DNA from: Verrucomicrobiota bacterium | GTDB taxonomy: Bacteria > Verrucomicrobiota > Verrucomicrobiia > Chthoniobacterales > Xiphinematobacteraceae | Length of the DNA stretch: 48,143 bases | Assembly: GCA_023269545.1 (NCBI GenBank) | Contig: JAHFTB010000017.1 | Coordinates: 1 to 48,143, forward strand | Direction: 5' to 3' | Shown: in pieces, positions 8,803 through 17,454 of the stretch | Position numbering within the stretch: the first letter of the stretch is position 1 | How the letters are laid out: each line of letters starts with the position of its first letter | The notes under the pieces: model-generated | What the model saw: the letters and a program-made list of their open reading frames with translations, nothing else | Told to the model about the DNA's origin: nothing | Database searches by the model: none | Program-made: the position numbers and the translations under genes

Positions 8803-10346
8803 TGAATTGGAGGAGACGTCTGAGGTGTCGGATGAAACTCGGGAGGTTTGCCAAAAAACTGATGAAATGGGGCTGCCCGAAAATAGGCCACGCAATCTTT
8901 CATGCCGCTGCGCAAACGGAAATTCCTTTTATAATATGGCTCGTGCATGCGCTTTTCCACTTCGGGAGCCTCCGAATTCAAAGTCGCGATAAAATCTGCA
9001 TCCACCACTTTGGGCCATTGGTTCGGTTTATGATAATATCCTACATGCAAGAAATCTCCTAGAATCCAAGGAATCGGATAATAGCTTTCTAATAGAATCA
9101 TCCCGCGCAAGTTATAATTACGAGAGTCTTTCCGAGCTAAGGCGAGCGGGGGATCTGTGAAGATTCGTATTTCCGGATAAGTTTGTACATAGACATAAGG
9201 CTCTTTTTCATCTGTGGCATGGAAAAAATTCAACCGCACGCAGATGAAGAGGGAAACAAGAATTGGCAGGGAGAGGAATCCGAGGAGAAAGATTTTTCGG
9301 AATGAAAAAGAAATAGTCGATCGTTGAAAATATTTTAATAGGTCCTCTATCCCTCCTCCAAATAGGAGAAAAAATGGCCAGAGGAGGGAAATAATCAGCC
9401 AAGGAGTTTTGTAGGGAATGATGCTGTAGGCGCAAATCACACCACCCGCATAGATTGCAAGAAAGCGTCTTTGCGATGAGGCTCTGCCTATAAGTGGAAA
9501 ACAAGCTAATAGTCCCAGCAAGGCGGGCCATTCGTAACGAGCTATTAAGTCGAGCCAATAGTAGTTAAAAAAACCAAGTTGTTCGGCCTTTTTTTCATGT
9601 CCGCTCACTTCTCCAAAACCTGTCTTAAACCAATCAAAAAATGCTTCGAAAAATTTTGGAATACCTGGAAAATTATGAAAAAATCCCGAGTAGAATATAA
9701 TAACCGCAAGGACGACAATTGTAACACCTCCTATGAAGTCCTTGATGGTCCACTGTCTCCGCGCCCAGGGGATCATAGGTTGTGAAGGGATAATTTTTTG
9801 CCAAAAAAATAAAACGCAAAAGGTTAATAATACGGAGGCTAAGGAAATGATCCATGTTTCTTTTGTGATGAGCATCCCGGCAAAACCTATAAATGCCGTA
9901 TATAAGTATTTTGTGGTTCCATAACGCCAAATTCCTAATAGTGCCCAAATAAAAAGCATGTTAAAGAGTACCAACCAGGATTCATGAATGGAATAGCGTC
10001 CGTAAAATACGCAGGCGGGAGAAACTGCCATTGCTATGGCTGCTATCGTGGCTGGCCTCCGCCCAAAAAATTCTGAAAATCGAAACATCCCTATTACCGA
10101 GAGGATGCTGGCTATTACCGCGGGCATCCGCAGTACCCACAGTGCTCTTCCAAACAAGGTTTGAAATAAATAGACTAAATAAAAATAAAATGGGCCATGA
10201 TAATTTGTGGGATCGTATCGATAGCATCCCCATGCATGCATTTGATCAGCAAACCAGCCATTGACTCCCTCGTCGAAGTGTGGCGGTTTTTCTTCTAATC
10301 CCCATAAGCGCAGTGCAATGGCGATACAAACAATTAGAAATTCCAA
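8799..10346 (-). CDS. GT-C membrane glycosyltransferase-like protein, TIGR03663 (Agl23-like) type
   Basis: 515 residues with many transmembrane helices. The first extracytoplasmic loop carries HFDEGVNGWFADQM (about residues 23-36), the acidic DE motif that binds lipid-phosphate sugar donor in PMT/ArnT-like enzymes and that marks the family described as flippase activity-associated Agl23. The C-terminal 150 residues are soluble (YNLRGMILLESYYPIPWILG). The last four bases overlap the next gene as GTGA. Acceptor and sugar are unknown. No promoter was recognised in the 260 bp before the divergent aroC. Confidence 0.8.
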   Translation of the reverse strand: MEFLIVCIAIALRLWGLEEKPPHFDEGVNGWFADQMHAWGCYRYDPTNYHGPFYFYLVYLFQTLFGRALWVLRMPAVIASILSVIGMFRFSEFFGRRPATIAAIAMAVSPACVFYGRYSIHESWLVLFNMLFIWALLGIWRYGTTKYLYTAFIGFAGMLITKETWIISLASVLLTFCVLFFWQKIIPSQPMIPWARRQWTIKDFIGGVTIVVLAVIIFYSGFFHNFPGIPKFFEAFFDWFKTGFGEVSGHEKKAEQLGFFNYYWLDLIARYEWPALLGLLACFPLIGRASSQRRFLAIYAGGVICAYSIIPYKTPWLIISLLWPFFLLFGGGIEDLLKYFQRSTISFSFRKIFLLGFLSLPILVSLFICVRLNFFHATDEKEPYVYVQTYPEIRIFTDPPLALARKDSRNYNLRGMILLESYYPIPWILGDFLHVGYYHKPNQWPKVVDADFIATLNSEAPEVEKRMHEPYYKRNFRLRSGMKDCVAYFRAAPFHQFFGKPPEFHPTPQTSPPIQ

Positions 10347-10530
10347 TTTGTAGTGGGTGGCGAGCAGTTTGTATTTCGTAAGAATGGTCAGTTCTCAATG
10401 ATGGTGACAAAACATCCATGGATCTGACACCAATTTTTTTTGACTCATGTTCATGTCATGTTTTTCATGATAGGGCCTCTGTTTTTCGCCTCGCTGGAAT
10501 CAAAAATTCCAGGAAAATTCATGCTCATTT

Positions 10531-10547
10531 TATACCGGTTTCGCTAT
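10531..10547 (+). promoter_or_regulatory. Recurrent leader motif TATACCGGTTTCGCTAT (aroC)
   Basis: This 17-mer lies 60 bp before the aroC start. Its first 15 bases recur exactly at 12623-12637 ahead of gatB, and degenerate versions occur at 15473-15489 and 31006-31022, each within 90 bp upstream of a gene start. It may be a promoter element, a regulator site or a short repeat; the sequence does not decide which. Confidence 0.4.
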
Positions 10548-10607
10548 GGAGGAATATTTCGCTATCCGAACTGGCCATATGGCCAGGGAAGCTTTATTTA
10601 CTCTGGG

Positions 10608-11696
10608 ATGGGTAGTCTATTTGGAGAGGTATTTCGAATCAGCACATGGGGGGAGTCTCATGGAGGCGGGGTGGGAGTAGTGATTGAGGGGTGCCCTCCG
10701 CGGCTTCCTTTGACGGAATCGGATATCCAGCCGGATTTGGATCGCCGCCGTCCCGGGCAAAGTGATATTGTCACTCCGCGTAAGGAAGAGGACAAGTGTT
10801 CTATTCTTTCAGGCATTTTCCAAGGAAAGACCTTGGGAACTCCTATTTCCATTTTGGTGCATAATGACGATGCGCGTCCGGAAGCATACCGCGAGATGGA
10901 AACTTTGTACCGTCCTTCGCATGCTGATTTTACTTATGAGGCAAAGTATGGAATTCGTAATTGGCAGGGAGGAGGCCGGGCCTCGGCACGAGAAACTATC
11001 GGTCGCGTGGCTGCTGGCGCTGTAGCCAAAAAGATTCTGCGAACATTATATCCGCAATGGGATATTTTAGCGTATGTGACAGCTATCCACGATATTTTCG
11101 CAAAGGTAGATCATGATTCCGTTTGCTTTAAAGGAATCGAAACGAGTATTGTGCGGTGTCCGGATCCGGTGGCTTCTTCCGCTATGGAGGCACGGATTCG
11201 CCAGGTGCGGGGGGAGGGGGATTCTGTGGGAGGGATTCTCGAATGTATAGTGCGAGGGGTTCCGCCAGGCTTGGGGGAACCGGTTTTCGATAAATTAGAG
11301 GCTGATTTAGCTAAAGCGATGTTGAGTTTGCCTGCTACGAAAGGTTTTGAAATTGGTTCGGGTTTTGCCGGATCCCAGCTTAAGGGGTCCGAACACAACG
11401 ACGCGTTCCATATGGAGGGTGATCAAGTGAGGACGCAGACCAATCGTTCAGGTGGGATTCAGGGGGGGATTTCCAATGGGGAGCTTATCATTTTTCGTGT
11501 GGCATTTAAGCCCACAGCCACCATTGCGTGTGAGCAGCAAACTGTTTCTACGACGAGGGAAAATGCTCAGTTGTTTGCCCGTGGCCGTCACGATCCGTGT
11601 GTGCTTCCTCGCGCGGTTCCTATGGTGGAAGCTATGGCAGCATTGGTTCTTTGCGATCATGTATTGAGGCAAAGGGCTCAGAATGTTTTGCCTTAA
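10608..11696 (+). CDS. aroC: Chorismate synthase
   Basis: Last step of the shikimate pathway: removes phosphate from 5-enolpyruvylshikimate 3-phosphate using reduced FMN. Signatures in order: [16 protein letters not shown] near the N-terminus, [38 protein letters not shown] and [17 protein letters not shown] near the C-terminus. The ATG at 10608 gives 362 residues, the normal size; the open frame extends upstream to 10440 without conserved sequence. The TAA stop at 11694-11696 lies inside the 7-bp direct repeat flanking a mobile element (copy 2). Confidence 0.97.
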   Translation: MGSLFGEVFRISTWGESHGGGVGVVIEGCPPRLPLTESDIQPDLDRRRPGQSDIVTPRKEEDKCSILSGIFQGKTLGTPISILVHNDDARPEAYREMETLYRPSHADFTYEAKYGIRNWQGGGRASARETIGRVAAGAVAKKILRTLYPQWDILAYVTAIHDIFAKVDHDSVCFKGIETSIVRCPDPVASSAMEARIRQVRGEGDSVGGILECIVRGVPPGLGEPVFDKLEADLAKAMLSLPATKGFEIGSGFAGSQLKGSEHNDAFHMEGDQVRTQTNRSGGIQGGISNGELIIFRVAFKPTATIACEQQTVSTTRENAQLFARGRHDPCVLPRAVPMVEAMAALVLCDHVLRQRAQNVLP

Positions 11697-11699
11697 GAA

Positions 11700-11782
11700 G
11701 TGATGTGACGTAAAAAATAGAAACCTTGTAGGCTAAAATGTTTTTTTGCTCCCAGAGCTACTCAAAGTGCTTCACGTCAGTT
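11700..11782 (+). repeat. MITE-like element, copy 2 (aroC-cvpA gap)
   Basis: Plus-oriented copy beginning GTGATGTGACGT and ending CTTCACGTCAG(TT). Perfect 7-bp direct repeats TTAAGAA flank it at 11693-11699 and 11781-11787 if the element is taken to end at CAG (11780). The left repeat contains the aroC stop codon. The internal T-run is one base shorter than in most copies. Confidence 0.88.
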
Positions 11783-11820
11783 AAGAATGGAGGGTGAGAG
11801 CGGTTTAAGTTTTTCCGAAT

Positions 11821-12570
11821 ATGAAGATATTAGTCATTCTAATTTCCTGTCTTTTTCTCCTTTTGCAAGCTTGGTGTGGCTGGCGTAGAGGGGTCGTTCG
11901 ACAGGGGTTAAATTTATTTGCAATGGTCTGTGCTTTGGCTGCAGGCTATTCGGCATATCATATTTATGGTTCCCACGCCGGTGGCACTTTATTTAGCAGT
12001 ATCTTAGGGCTTTTCCTGGGGTGGATTGTTTATTTTTGTATCGCACTCTTAGCAGCGATTTTATTTAAGAAAACGGATCAACATGAGTCTGTCATGGTCC
12101 GTTTATTTTATGGATTGGGAGGAGCGGCCTGCGGAATTGCCACTGGGGCTGTCTTGCTCTGGGGAGTATTTTTTTTCATTAATAGTCCTCATGGAGCAAC
12201 GGTGAGACGCTCTTCTTCGGCGACCGAAACCAGGGTATTACTGCGAAAAGACTTGGGAGTTGAGGTGGCGGCTCTTGAGGAATCCGCCGGTTCCGCTTTT
12301 GAGATCTTCAACAAAATGGGGAGGGTGATTTCCAATCAGAGTGCAAGGATTCGATTTTTTCGGTATCCGGGTATCAAAAAAATTATGGATACGAAGGCGG
12401 TTTCCGAATTGCTGAGGACGCCGCAATTTGCTGAAGCTGCCTCCCGCCACGATGTGGTGACTCTTCTCTTGAACGCCAGACTCTATCAGACCATGCAGGA
12501 TCCGGAAGTCGAGCAAGCCGTCAGAAATGTGAATTTTAAAAAGGCTCTCGATTACGCACTCTTTGAGTGA
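11821..12570 (+). CDS. CvpA-like membrane protein
   Basis: 249 residues. Four hydrophobic helices lie in the first 125 residues (about 3-20, 28-45, 55-83 and 95-122), with the basic WRRGVVRQGLNL segment after helix 1 that is typical of CvpA/colicin V production family proteins; the remaining half is soluble and helical. The family is linked to envelope stability and polysaccharide or colicin export, with no defined reaction. The start ATG at 11821 lies about 35 bp after the mobile element. Assignment rests on topology and the first-helix motif, so it is moderate. Confidence 0.65.
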   Translation: MKILVILISCLFLLLQAWCGWRRGVVRQGLNLFAMVCALAAGYSAYHIYGSHAGGTLFSSILGLFLGWIVYFCIALLAAILFKKTDQHESVMVRLFYGLGGAACGIATGAVLLWGVFFFINSPHGATVRRSSSATETRVLLRKDLGVEVAALEESAGSAFEIFNKMGRVISNQSARIRFFRYPGIKKIMDTKAVSELLRTPQFAEAASRHDVVTLLLNARLYQTMQDPEVEQAVRNVNFKKALDYALFE

Positions 12571-12622
12571 TAGTTCGTGTGATCCATTCAGTTCTTGGGG
12601 CAATTCGCGGCTTTTTGTAGGC

Positions 12623-12637
12623 TATACCGGTTTCGCT
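12623..12637 (+). promoter_or_regulatory. Recurrent leader motif TATACCGGTTTCGCT (gatB)
   Basis: Exact 15-base match to the motif ahead of aroC, lying 24 bp before the gatB ATG. At this distance it would overlap or adjoin the ribosome-binding region rather than a -10/-35 promoter. Confidence 0.35.
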
Positions 12638-12661
12638 CTCACCACGAACTCCCAACTCAAA

Positions 12662-14113
12662 ATGATCACTACTATAGGGCTTGAAGTCCACGTTCAGTTA
12701 AAAACCCACTCGAAAATGTTTTGTTCCTGCCCCGTGGAATTCGGTGCCGAACCTAATACGCATCTGTGCCCGGTTTGTCTGGGGCTCCCGGGTGCTCTTC
12801 CTGTAATGAACGAAGAGGCGCTTTGCATGACGGTGCTTGCCGGTCTCATGCTCGGCTGCGAAATTGCTCCTGTCTGCAAATTTGACCGGAAGAATTATTT
12901 TTATCCGGACATGCCGAAGAATTATCAGATTTCGCAATATGATCAGCCTCTCTGCCTGGGCGGTTGCGTCCCGCTCCATGAACAAGCTTATCCGAAGGAT
13001 GCTCAAAAATCTATTGCTATAGCCGATAAACGGATTCGACTGACTCGTATTCATTTGGAGGAAGATGTGGCGAAAAGTTTTCATTTTGAAACTTCCACCG
13101 CCATTGATTTTAACCGAGCTGGTACTCCTTTGTTAGAAATTGTTTCCGAACCCGATATCGCCTCGGCAGAAGAGGCTTTTGCTTATCTCACGGCACTGAA
13201 GCAAATTCTTATTTACGGAAATGTGAGCAATGCGGACATGGAAAAAGGACAGTTGCGGTGCGATGTCAATGTTTCCGTCCGCTCTTCGGATTCCGATCCA
13301 CTGGGTACCAAAATCGAAATTAAGAATTTAAATTCTATTAGCGGAGTTCGGCGCGCGCTTATTTTTGAAATTCAAAGACAAACGGAAATATTAGAATCCG
13401 GTGGTAGGTTACAACAGGAGACCAGGCGGTGGGATGATACTCGGGGGGAAACCCAGTTAATGCGCATTAAGGAACATGCTCATGACTATCGATACTTTCC
13501 CGATCCTGATCTGATGCCCATACAAACTGCTTCATTGCTGGATAAGGTTTGTCATCAGATGCCGGAACTCCCTGAGGCTAAACGTTCTCGTTTTATTCAA
13601 CAATATGGCATTAGCCCCTATGATGCCGGTGTTCTTGCTAATGATTTGGAGCTCTCTCGTTTTTTCGAATGCGCGGCGGATCAGGCTGCAAAGCCCAAAG
13701 CAGTGGCTAATTGGATATTGAATGATTTATTGAGCGCACTTTCAGCCGCTTCGCTTGGTTTGGTTGACTGTAAGTTCTCGCCGCAGTCGCTTTCTGAACT
13801 TGTCGATCTTATTGAGAAAGGAACTATCAGTGGACGACAGGCTAAAGAAGTTTTCTCAGAAATGTTTGAGTCCGGGAAATCGCCCGGTGTGATCGTTAAG
13901 GAAAAGGGACTTCAGCAAGTGAGTGATTCCGGAGCGATTGAAGTTTTGTGTGATGATGTCATTGCTCAACATCCTGGCCCTGCCGCTGATTATCGAGCGG
14001 GGAAGGGTGCCGCCCTTAATTTCTTGAAAGGACAAGTGATAAAGCTCTCCAAGGGCAAGGCGAATCCCGCGATTGTTGGAGATATGCTCATCCGGAAGCT
14101 GTCTTTGCCATAG
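12662..14113 (+). CDS. gatB: Aspartyl/glutamyl-tRNA(Asn/Gln) amidotransferase subunit B
   Basis: Part of GatCAB, which converts Glu-tRNA(Gln) or Asp-tRNA(Asn) to the correct aminoacyl-tRNA. Signatures: GLEVHVQLKTHSKMFCSC at residues 5-22, with zinc-type cysteines in FCSCP and HLCPVCLGLPG, DRKNYFYPDMPKNYQISQ, RTRIHLEEDVAK-like TRIHLEEDVA, SEPDI, and a C-terminal YqeY/GatB tail domain. 483 residues from the ATG at 12662 fits the family; earlier in-frame starts add nothing conserved. gatA and gatC are not in the window. Confidence 0.96.
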   Translation: MITTIGLEVHVQLKTHSKMFCSCPVEFGAEPNTHLCPVCLGLPGALPVMNEEALCMTVLAGLMLGCEIAPVCKFDRKNYFYPDMPKNYQISQYDQPLCLGGCVPLHEQAYPKDAQKSIAIADKRIRLTRIHLEEDVAKSFHFETSTAIDFNRAGTPLLEIVSEPDIASAEEAFAYLTALKQILIYGNVSNADMEKGQLRCDVNVSVRSSDSDPLGTKIEIKNLNSISGVRRALIFEIQRQTEILESGGRLQQETRRWDDTRGETQLMRIKEHAHDYRYFPDPDLMPIQTASLLDKVCHQMPELPEAKRSRFIQQYGISPYDAGVLANDLELSRFFECAADQAAKPKAVANWILNDLLSALSAASLGLVDCKFSPQSLSELVDLIEKGTISGRQAKEVFSEMFESGKSPGVIVKEKGLQQVSDSGAIEVLCDDVIAQHPGPAADYRAGKGAALNFLKGQVIKLSKGKANPAIVGDMLIRKLSLP

Positions 14114-14202
14114 AGTCTGTCCTGAAATAATGGAAGCCAAAGGAACTGGGCGCAGTGCGCTCATGAACTGTAGTCCATTACCGTTTCTCAGTGCTCAAAG
14201 AG

Positions 14203-15168
14203 TTAAGGTTCTGCGGCAAGCGACCTCAGAACATTGGCTTTTGCTTTTCCGAGCAACCTTCCGTCATACATGGACGCTGCTCTGATGATCTTACCGTCCT
14301 CATTGAGTGTAAGGCCCGTAATTCCGGTTCTCACGGGAGTCAAAGGAGAACCATACCATTCAAAGCCGCCGCCCAAATCGCTGCCGACCACGTGGCGCAA
14401 TTTAGATCCCCTTAAATAAGGTGCAACGGATTGGATACGGCTCAAATAGCGTTTAATGGCTGCCCGTCCCCGGATTTCCGTTCTCACAGCCAGATCTTCA
14501 TATACGGCATCGTTAGTAAAGAGGGCTGCGGCTGCACGGGCATCCCCTTTATTTAGAGCGCTTTGTAACTTGGCTGCAACCATAATCATACGGTTGCTGG
14601 CATTCTGCGATATGCCTGATTCTTTGAAATCCACTGGAAATTTGTCCTCTGGTTTGCGAAGTCGATCATAACGTTTGTTGTCGTAACCAGTGCTCTCCCA
14701 ATAATCCACCCAACGAACAATTTTGCCATCTTTGAAATCCACCGCACCAACGATTCTCAATTCCCCACCAAATAATTCTGGTGTGTCGGTAAACTCGACC
14801 ACAGCACTTCCGTTGCCGTGGATGGAACCACCTAGAATACGAGTTGGGTAGGAAAGACCTTTACCCGACTTCGGCAAGACCTTCCTGATGGCGCTGATGC
14901 TATCTTGGTTCCACCCAAAAATAGCATCCGTATAGGTGAGCAAATGGGGAGAAAAAAAAGACAGAGTTTTGTCGATATTTTTCTGACTTTTGGCAGAAAA
15001 AAAAGATCGAAACAAGGCAGCCGTCTCTGGCTCGGCGTGCGAAATATCGGCTATATCAGGGCAGGATTTTAAATTTTTGCCATAGGTGCCATAGGAAGAA
15101 ACAGGGAATAGTCCCAGAAGAGCCGCAAAGCCTAAAGCAGTGATAAATTTAGTAAATATAGATTTCAT
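14203..15168 (-). CDS. Secreted protein with two NTF2-like (SnoaL-type) domains
   Basis: 321 residues. Residues 1-27 form a signal peptide (basic start, hydrophobic FITALGFAALLGLFPVSSYG). Two alpha+beta modules follow, each with the NTF2/SnoaL pattern: about 45-165 (FFSAKSQKNIDKTLSFFSPH ... DGKIVRWVDYWEST) and 195-310 (LNKGDARAAAALFTNDAVYE ... GKIIRAASMYDGR). Such folds bind small ligands or act as isomerases, but no catalytic residues can be assigned. It is transcribed toward gatB, with an 89-bp convergent gap. Confidence 0.75.
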   Translation of the reverse strand: MKSIFTKFITALGFAALLGLFPVSSYGTYGKNLKSCPDIADISHAEPETAALFRSFFSAKSQKNIDKTLSFFSPHLLTYTDAIFGWNQDSISAIRKVLPKSGKGLSYPTRILGGSIHGNGSAVVEFTDTPELFGGELRIVGAVDFKDGKIVRWVDYWESTGYDNKRYDRLRKPEDKFPVDFKESGISQNASNRMIMVAAKLQSALNKGDARAAAALFTNDAVYEDLAVRTEIRGRAAIKRYLSRIQSVAPYLRGSKLRHVVGSDLGGGFEWYGSPLTPVRTGITGLTLNEDGKIIRAASMYDGRLLGKAKANVLRSLAAEP

Positions 15169-15561
15169 AGAACCTCTTCAAAGACAGGTCTTACACAAAA
15201 GACCTCAGAGAGCGGGTAACAAATACTATAAAAAGAGATAGATGAAAAGCGGAGAGAAAATTGTGGAGCAGCAAGGTGAAGAAGGGGACCGGCCTGGAAG
15301 AATATTGTCAGTATCTATTTGTGAGTCCGATCCACTCCATCCTGACAAACTTTGCTAAGCATACAGAAGCGTAAGTCCTGCTCCCTTCAAATTTTTGGGG
15401 ATTTTTTGGGGTAATTGCAAGGTTCGTAGTTCGTGGAAGGGGTGAGCTAAACGCATCAAATCGCACTCAATTTATACCTGTTGCGCTATATAAATTATTT
15501 CTGCATTCCGTTTGTTTCGAGCCACTTACAAAACAAATTTGGCGGTTTATATTTTGTCCCT
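15169..15561. other. Intergenic region between divergent genes
   Basis: About 390 bp. It holds a degenerate copy of the recurrent leader motif (TATACCTGTTGCGCTAT, 15473-15489), 72 bp before the next start. Nothing else was recognised. Confidence 0.4.
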
Positions 15562-16281
15562 ATGGAAATTACTCCTATTCAAGGGGCTTATTCAATGAGT
15601 GCTATTTTAAAATCGATTTCACCAGATAGTAAAAAACTATTTTCTGAGGTTGATTTTGGAAATGACAGAAGCATTGAGGAATCACAAAAAAATTTACCCG
15701 CTTTACGCGAGCGTGTGATACAAAATCGGCGCCCTCGTAGCGTTGAAAATAATCATCATCATGTCGAACAGACTCCTGTTCTTAGTCTCGGGGCAGCAAA
15801 GCAAAGGTTGCTGGATTCTTACCTGGATACCCACAATGAAAATCAACTGAAAATTTTTCTCGATCATCTCACCGTTGAAGAATTTCCGAGTATACAACGC
15901 CGAGATTTCAAGAGATTTCCGGCGGTTATTTTTAGTGTCGAGAGTATTAGAAATCGATTAAGTGAAGGACAGCGATCTTGTTTTTCTGATAAACAGCGCG
16001 ATGCCTATGACCACCCTCAAAAATATAAGTTTTTTGGGGAGGATTATCTTTCCTTTGGCGTGCCTGACGCACGTGTCGCGCAGACATTTCAAAGGGTCCC
16101 TCCGGAACGAATGAGGAGCCAGCTGCGGTCCTATTGGCCTCCACTCCTTTTGGGCAAATTGACTTCGGAACAGAGAGCCGCTCTTTTGCCGGATGAACGT
16201 GCGGAAATAGACAGATATTTGCGGGAATGTAGGCGGGATCAGATTTCCACACAGCCGCGTGATGCGGCGGTTGCCGGATAG
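15562..16281 (+). CDS. Orphan protein with helical QR-rich repeats
   Basis: 239 residues from the ATG at 15562; the frame stays open back to 15481 but that part is non-conserved leader. Not recognised. No signal peptide or membrane segment. Residues 70-80 have a short His run. Two similar helical stretches, GQRSCFSDKQRDAYD and EQRAALLPDERAEIDR, suggest a degenerate repeat of about 16 residues separated by about 70. The high Arg/Gln content and isolated position beside mobile-element debris suggest an accessory gene. A strong inverted repeat 14 bp after the stop probably ends its transcript. Confidence 0.6.
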   Translation: MEITPIQGAYSMSAILKSISPDSKKLFSEVDFGNDRSIEESQKNLPALRERVIQNRRPRSVENNHHHVEQTPVLSLGAAKQRLLDSYLDTHNENQLKIFLDHLTVEEFPSIQRRDFKRFPAVIFSVESIRNRLSEGQRSCFSDKQRDAYDHPQKYKFFGEDYLSFGVPDARVAQTFQRVPPERMRSQLRSYWPPLLLGKLTSEQRAALLPDERAEIDRYLRECRRDQISTQPRDAAVAG

Positions 16282-16294
16282 AGGGTTTTTTTCT

Positions 16295-16359
16295 ACAGAA
16301 CTTACGCAAAAACAGGGGAAAACGAGCGAGCTTTTCTCTAGAATTTGTGTAAGTTCTGT
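16295..16359. repeat. 65-bp inverted repeat (terminator-like or mobile-element end)
   Basis: ACAGAACTTACGCAAA (16295-16310) is matched by TTTGTGTAAGTTCTGT (16344-16359): 15 of 16 positions in DNA, all 16 paired in RNA with one G-U. The 33-nt centre has a weaker inner stem (GAAAA/TTTTC). It follows the stop of the orphan gene by 14 bp and precedes the broken transposase. It may be the orphan gene's terminator, or a small palindromic mobile element. Confidence 0.6.
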
Positions 16360-16418
16360 TTAGATCAGGGCGATGCATCCCATCCACGTAATGGATCTGC
16401 GGGGAAACGAGGTCGCAT

Positions 16419-16460
16419 CAAACGGAGCCAGGCGACTCCACAAACAGAGCCAGGCGACTC
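16419..16460. repeat. Two 20-bp direct repeats, 22-bp period
   Basis: CAAACGGAGCCAGGCGACTC at 16419-16438 and CAAACAGAGCCAGGCGACTC at 16441-16460 differ at one base and are separated by CA. They lie at the broken end of the transposase remnant, probably a replication-slippage or deletion scar. Confidence 0.7.
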
Positions 16461-17108
16461 ATTTACTCGTGCGTTTGCGCGAACACATGCCGAGGAAGCC
16501 ATGCGTATATGCCCAAGATTCCCGCTGGTGGGGGAGGGGGCGCTGAGGAGATCCCTTTCGCGTAACTTCCAGCAGAGGTATTTGGAGTGTTTCCAGTTTC
16601 ATGCTGAATGCCGTTTTGAATATTTCTGCCTCTGCGGGGTTTTGTCCAGGGTGCCTGGACCGCGGAACGCGCAACACTCCTCCAATTTTTTTATCCATTG
16701 CCAGACTGTCACATACGGCTTTTTTATTCCATGTTCCCGCTGCAGCCACTGACGGGCTTCTTCTGCTGTTGCCCATTTTCCTTCTTCTACTCCCTTCTTG
16801 ATTTGCTCACAGAGTGCTTCCGATATTCCCCTCATCTCTCCCTTTTGCGGACCAGGTTTGCCTCGCCGTATCAGCCCATTGATACCTTCTGTTCGAAATT
16901 CTTTTATCCACCCAAATAGGCTGGCTCGTGAACATCCGCATATGCCAGCGATTTCCTTCCCTGTGTGTTTTCCTTCCATCGCCAGCTTGAGGCTTAACAG
17001 GCGCATCTTGCTTCTTACATCTTTCTCTCTTCGGTATTGGTTTTCTATTTCTTTTATTTCGGGGGGCTCTAGTTGTATTTTGAGCCTTCTCATTTCCCTT
17101 TCTCCCAC
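16459..17108 (-). pseudogene. IS630-family transposase, frameshifted and 3'-truncated
   Basis: The first frame (17108 to about 16690) encodes the N-terminal DNA-binding part: a helix-turn-helix (GKEIAGICGCSRASLFGWIK), a linker and a second winged-helix segment ending VTVWQWIKK. Similarity continues in the -1 frame as GGVLRVPRSRHPGQNPAEAE, the usual entry to the DDE domain. The switch point is an A7 run (codons AAA AAA after ATA), a classic slippery heptamer, so the shift may be programmed rather than a mutation. The second frame stops at 16459 after MCSRKRTSK; most of the DDE catalytic domain is absent, so the element is dead. Its right edge abuts a recombinase fragment at 17122-17128. Confidence 0.85.
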
Positions 17109-17127
17109 AACTATTTTATAAAATCCA

Positions 17128-17322
17128 ATGATTTATGGTAGATCTCGGATTGCCACAGAACATGGATTTTATGCAGCGAAAGAATTTTTGGGACAGGCCA
17201 CTATCTCTACAACAGAAAAGCATGATGCGGCTTATTTGAAGGATGTTTGTGCTGTTTCGGCTGTTCCTATGATTGATCCTCTCAGAGCGACAGGTGTTGA
17301 TTTTTTTACCATTCCCAAATAA
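17128..17322 (+). pseudogene. C-terminal fragment of a tyrosine recombinase/integrase
   Basis: Only the last ~60 residues survive: HGFYAAKEFLGQATISTTEK resembles the C-terminal LLGHxSxxTTxxY block of phage-type integrases; the catalytic Tyr position is occupied by KHDAAY. An in-frame TAA at 17119 and the transposase edge just upstream show that the 5' part is gone. It is likely the stub left when an IS630-type element inserted into or recombined with an integrase gene, and so evidence of a former integrative element here. Confidence 0.6.
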
Positions 17323-17408
17323 ATTATGCCTATGAGCATCAGTACATTGGGCACCTCACGGCAATGAGAAGCCAAGGGGTTTACGGAATCCCAAGCAGAA
17401 GGCATTGA

Positions 17409-17418
17409 GTAACGTCAG
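17409..17418 (+). repeat. Possible solo right end of the MITE-like element
   Basis: GTAACGTCAG followed by TGACT matches the right terminus of full copies (copies 3 and 5 also continue with TGACTCA). No left part is present. Only 10-15 bases match, so chance cannot be excluded. Confidence 0.3.
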
Positions 17419-17454
17419 TGACTGATTGAGAAGTGAATCCCCCCCGACTACGAA

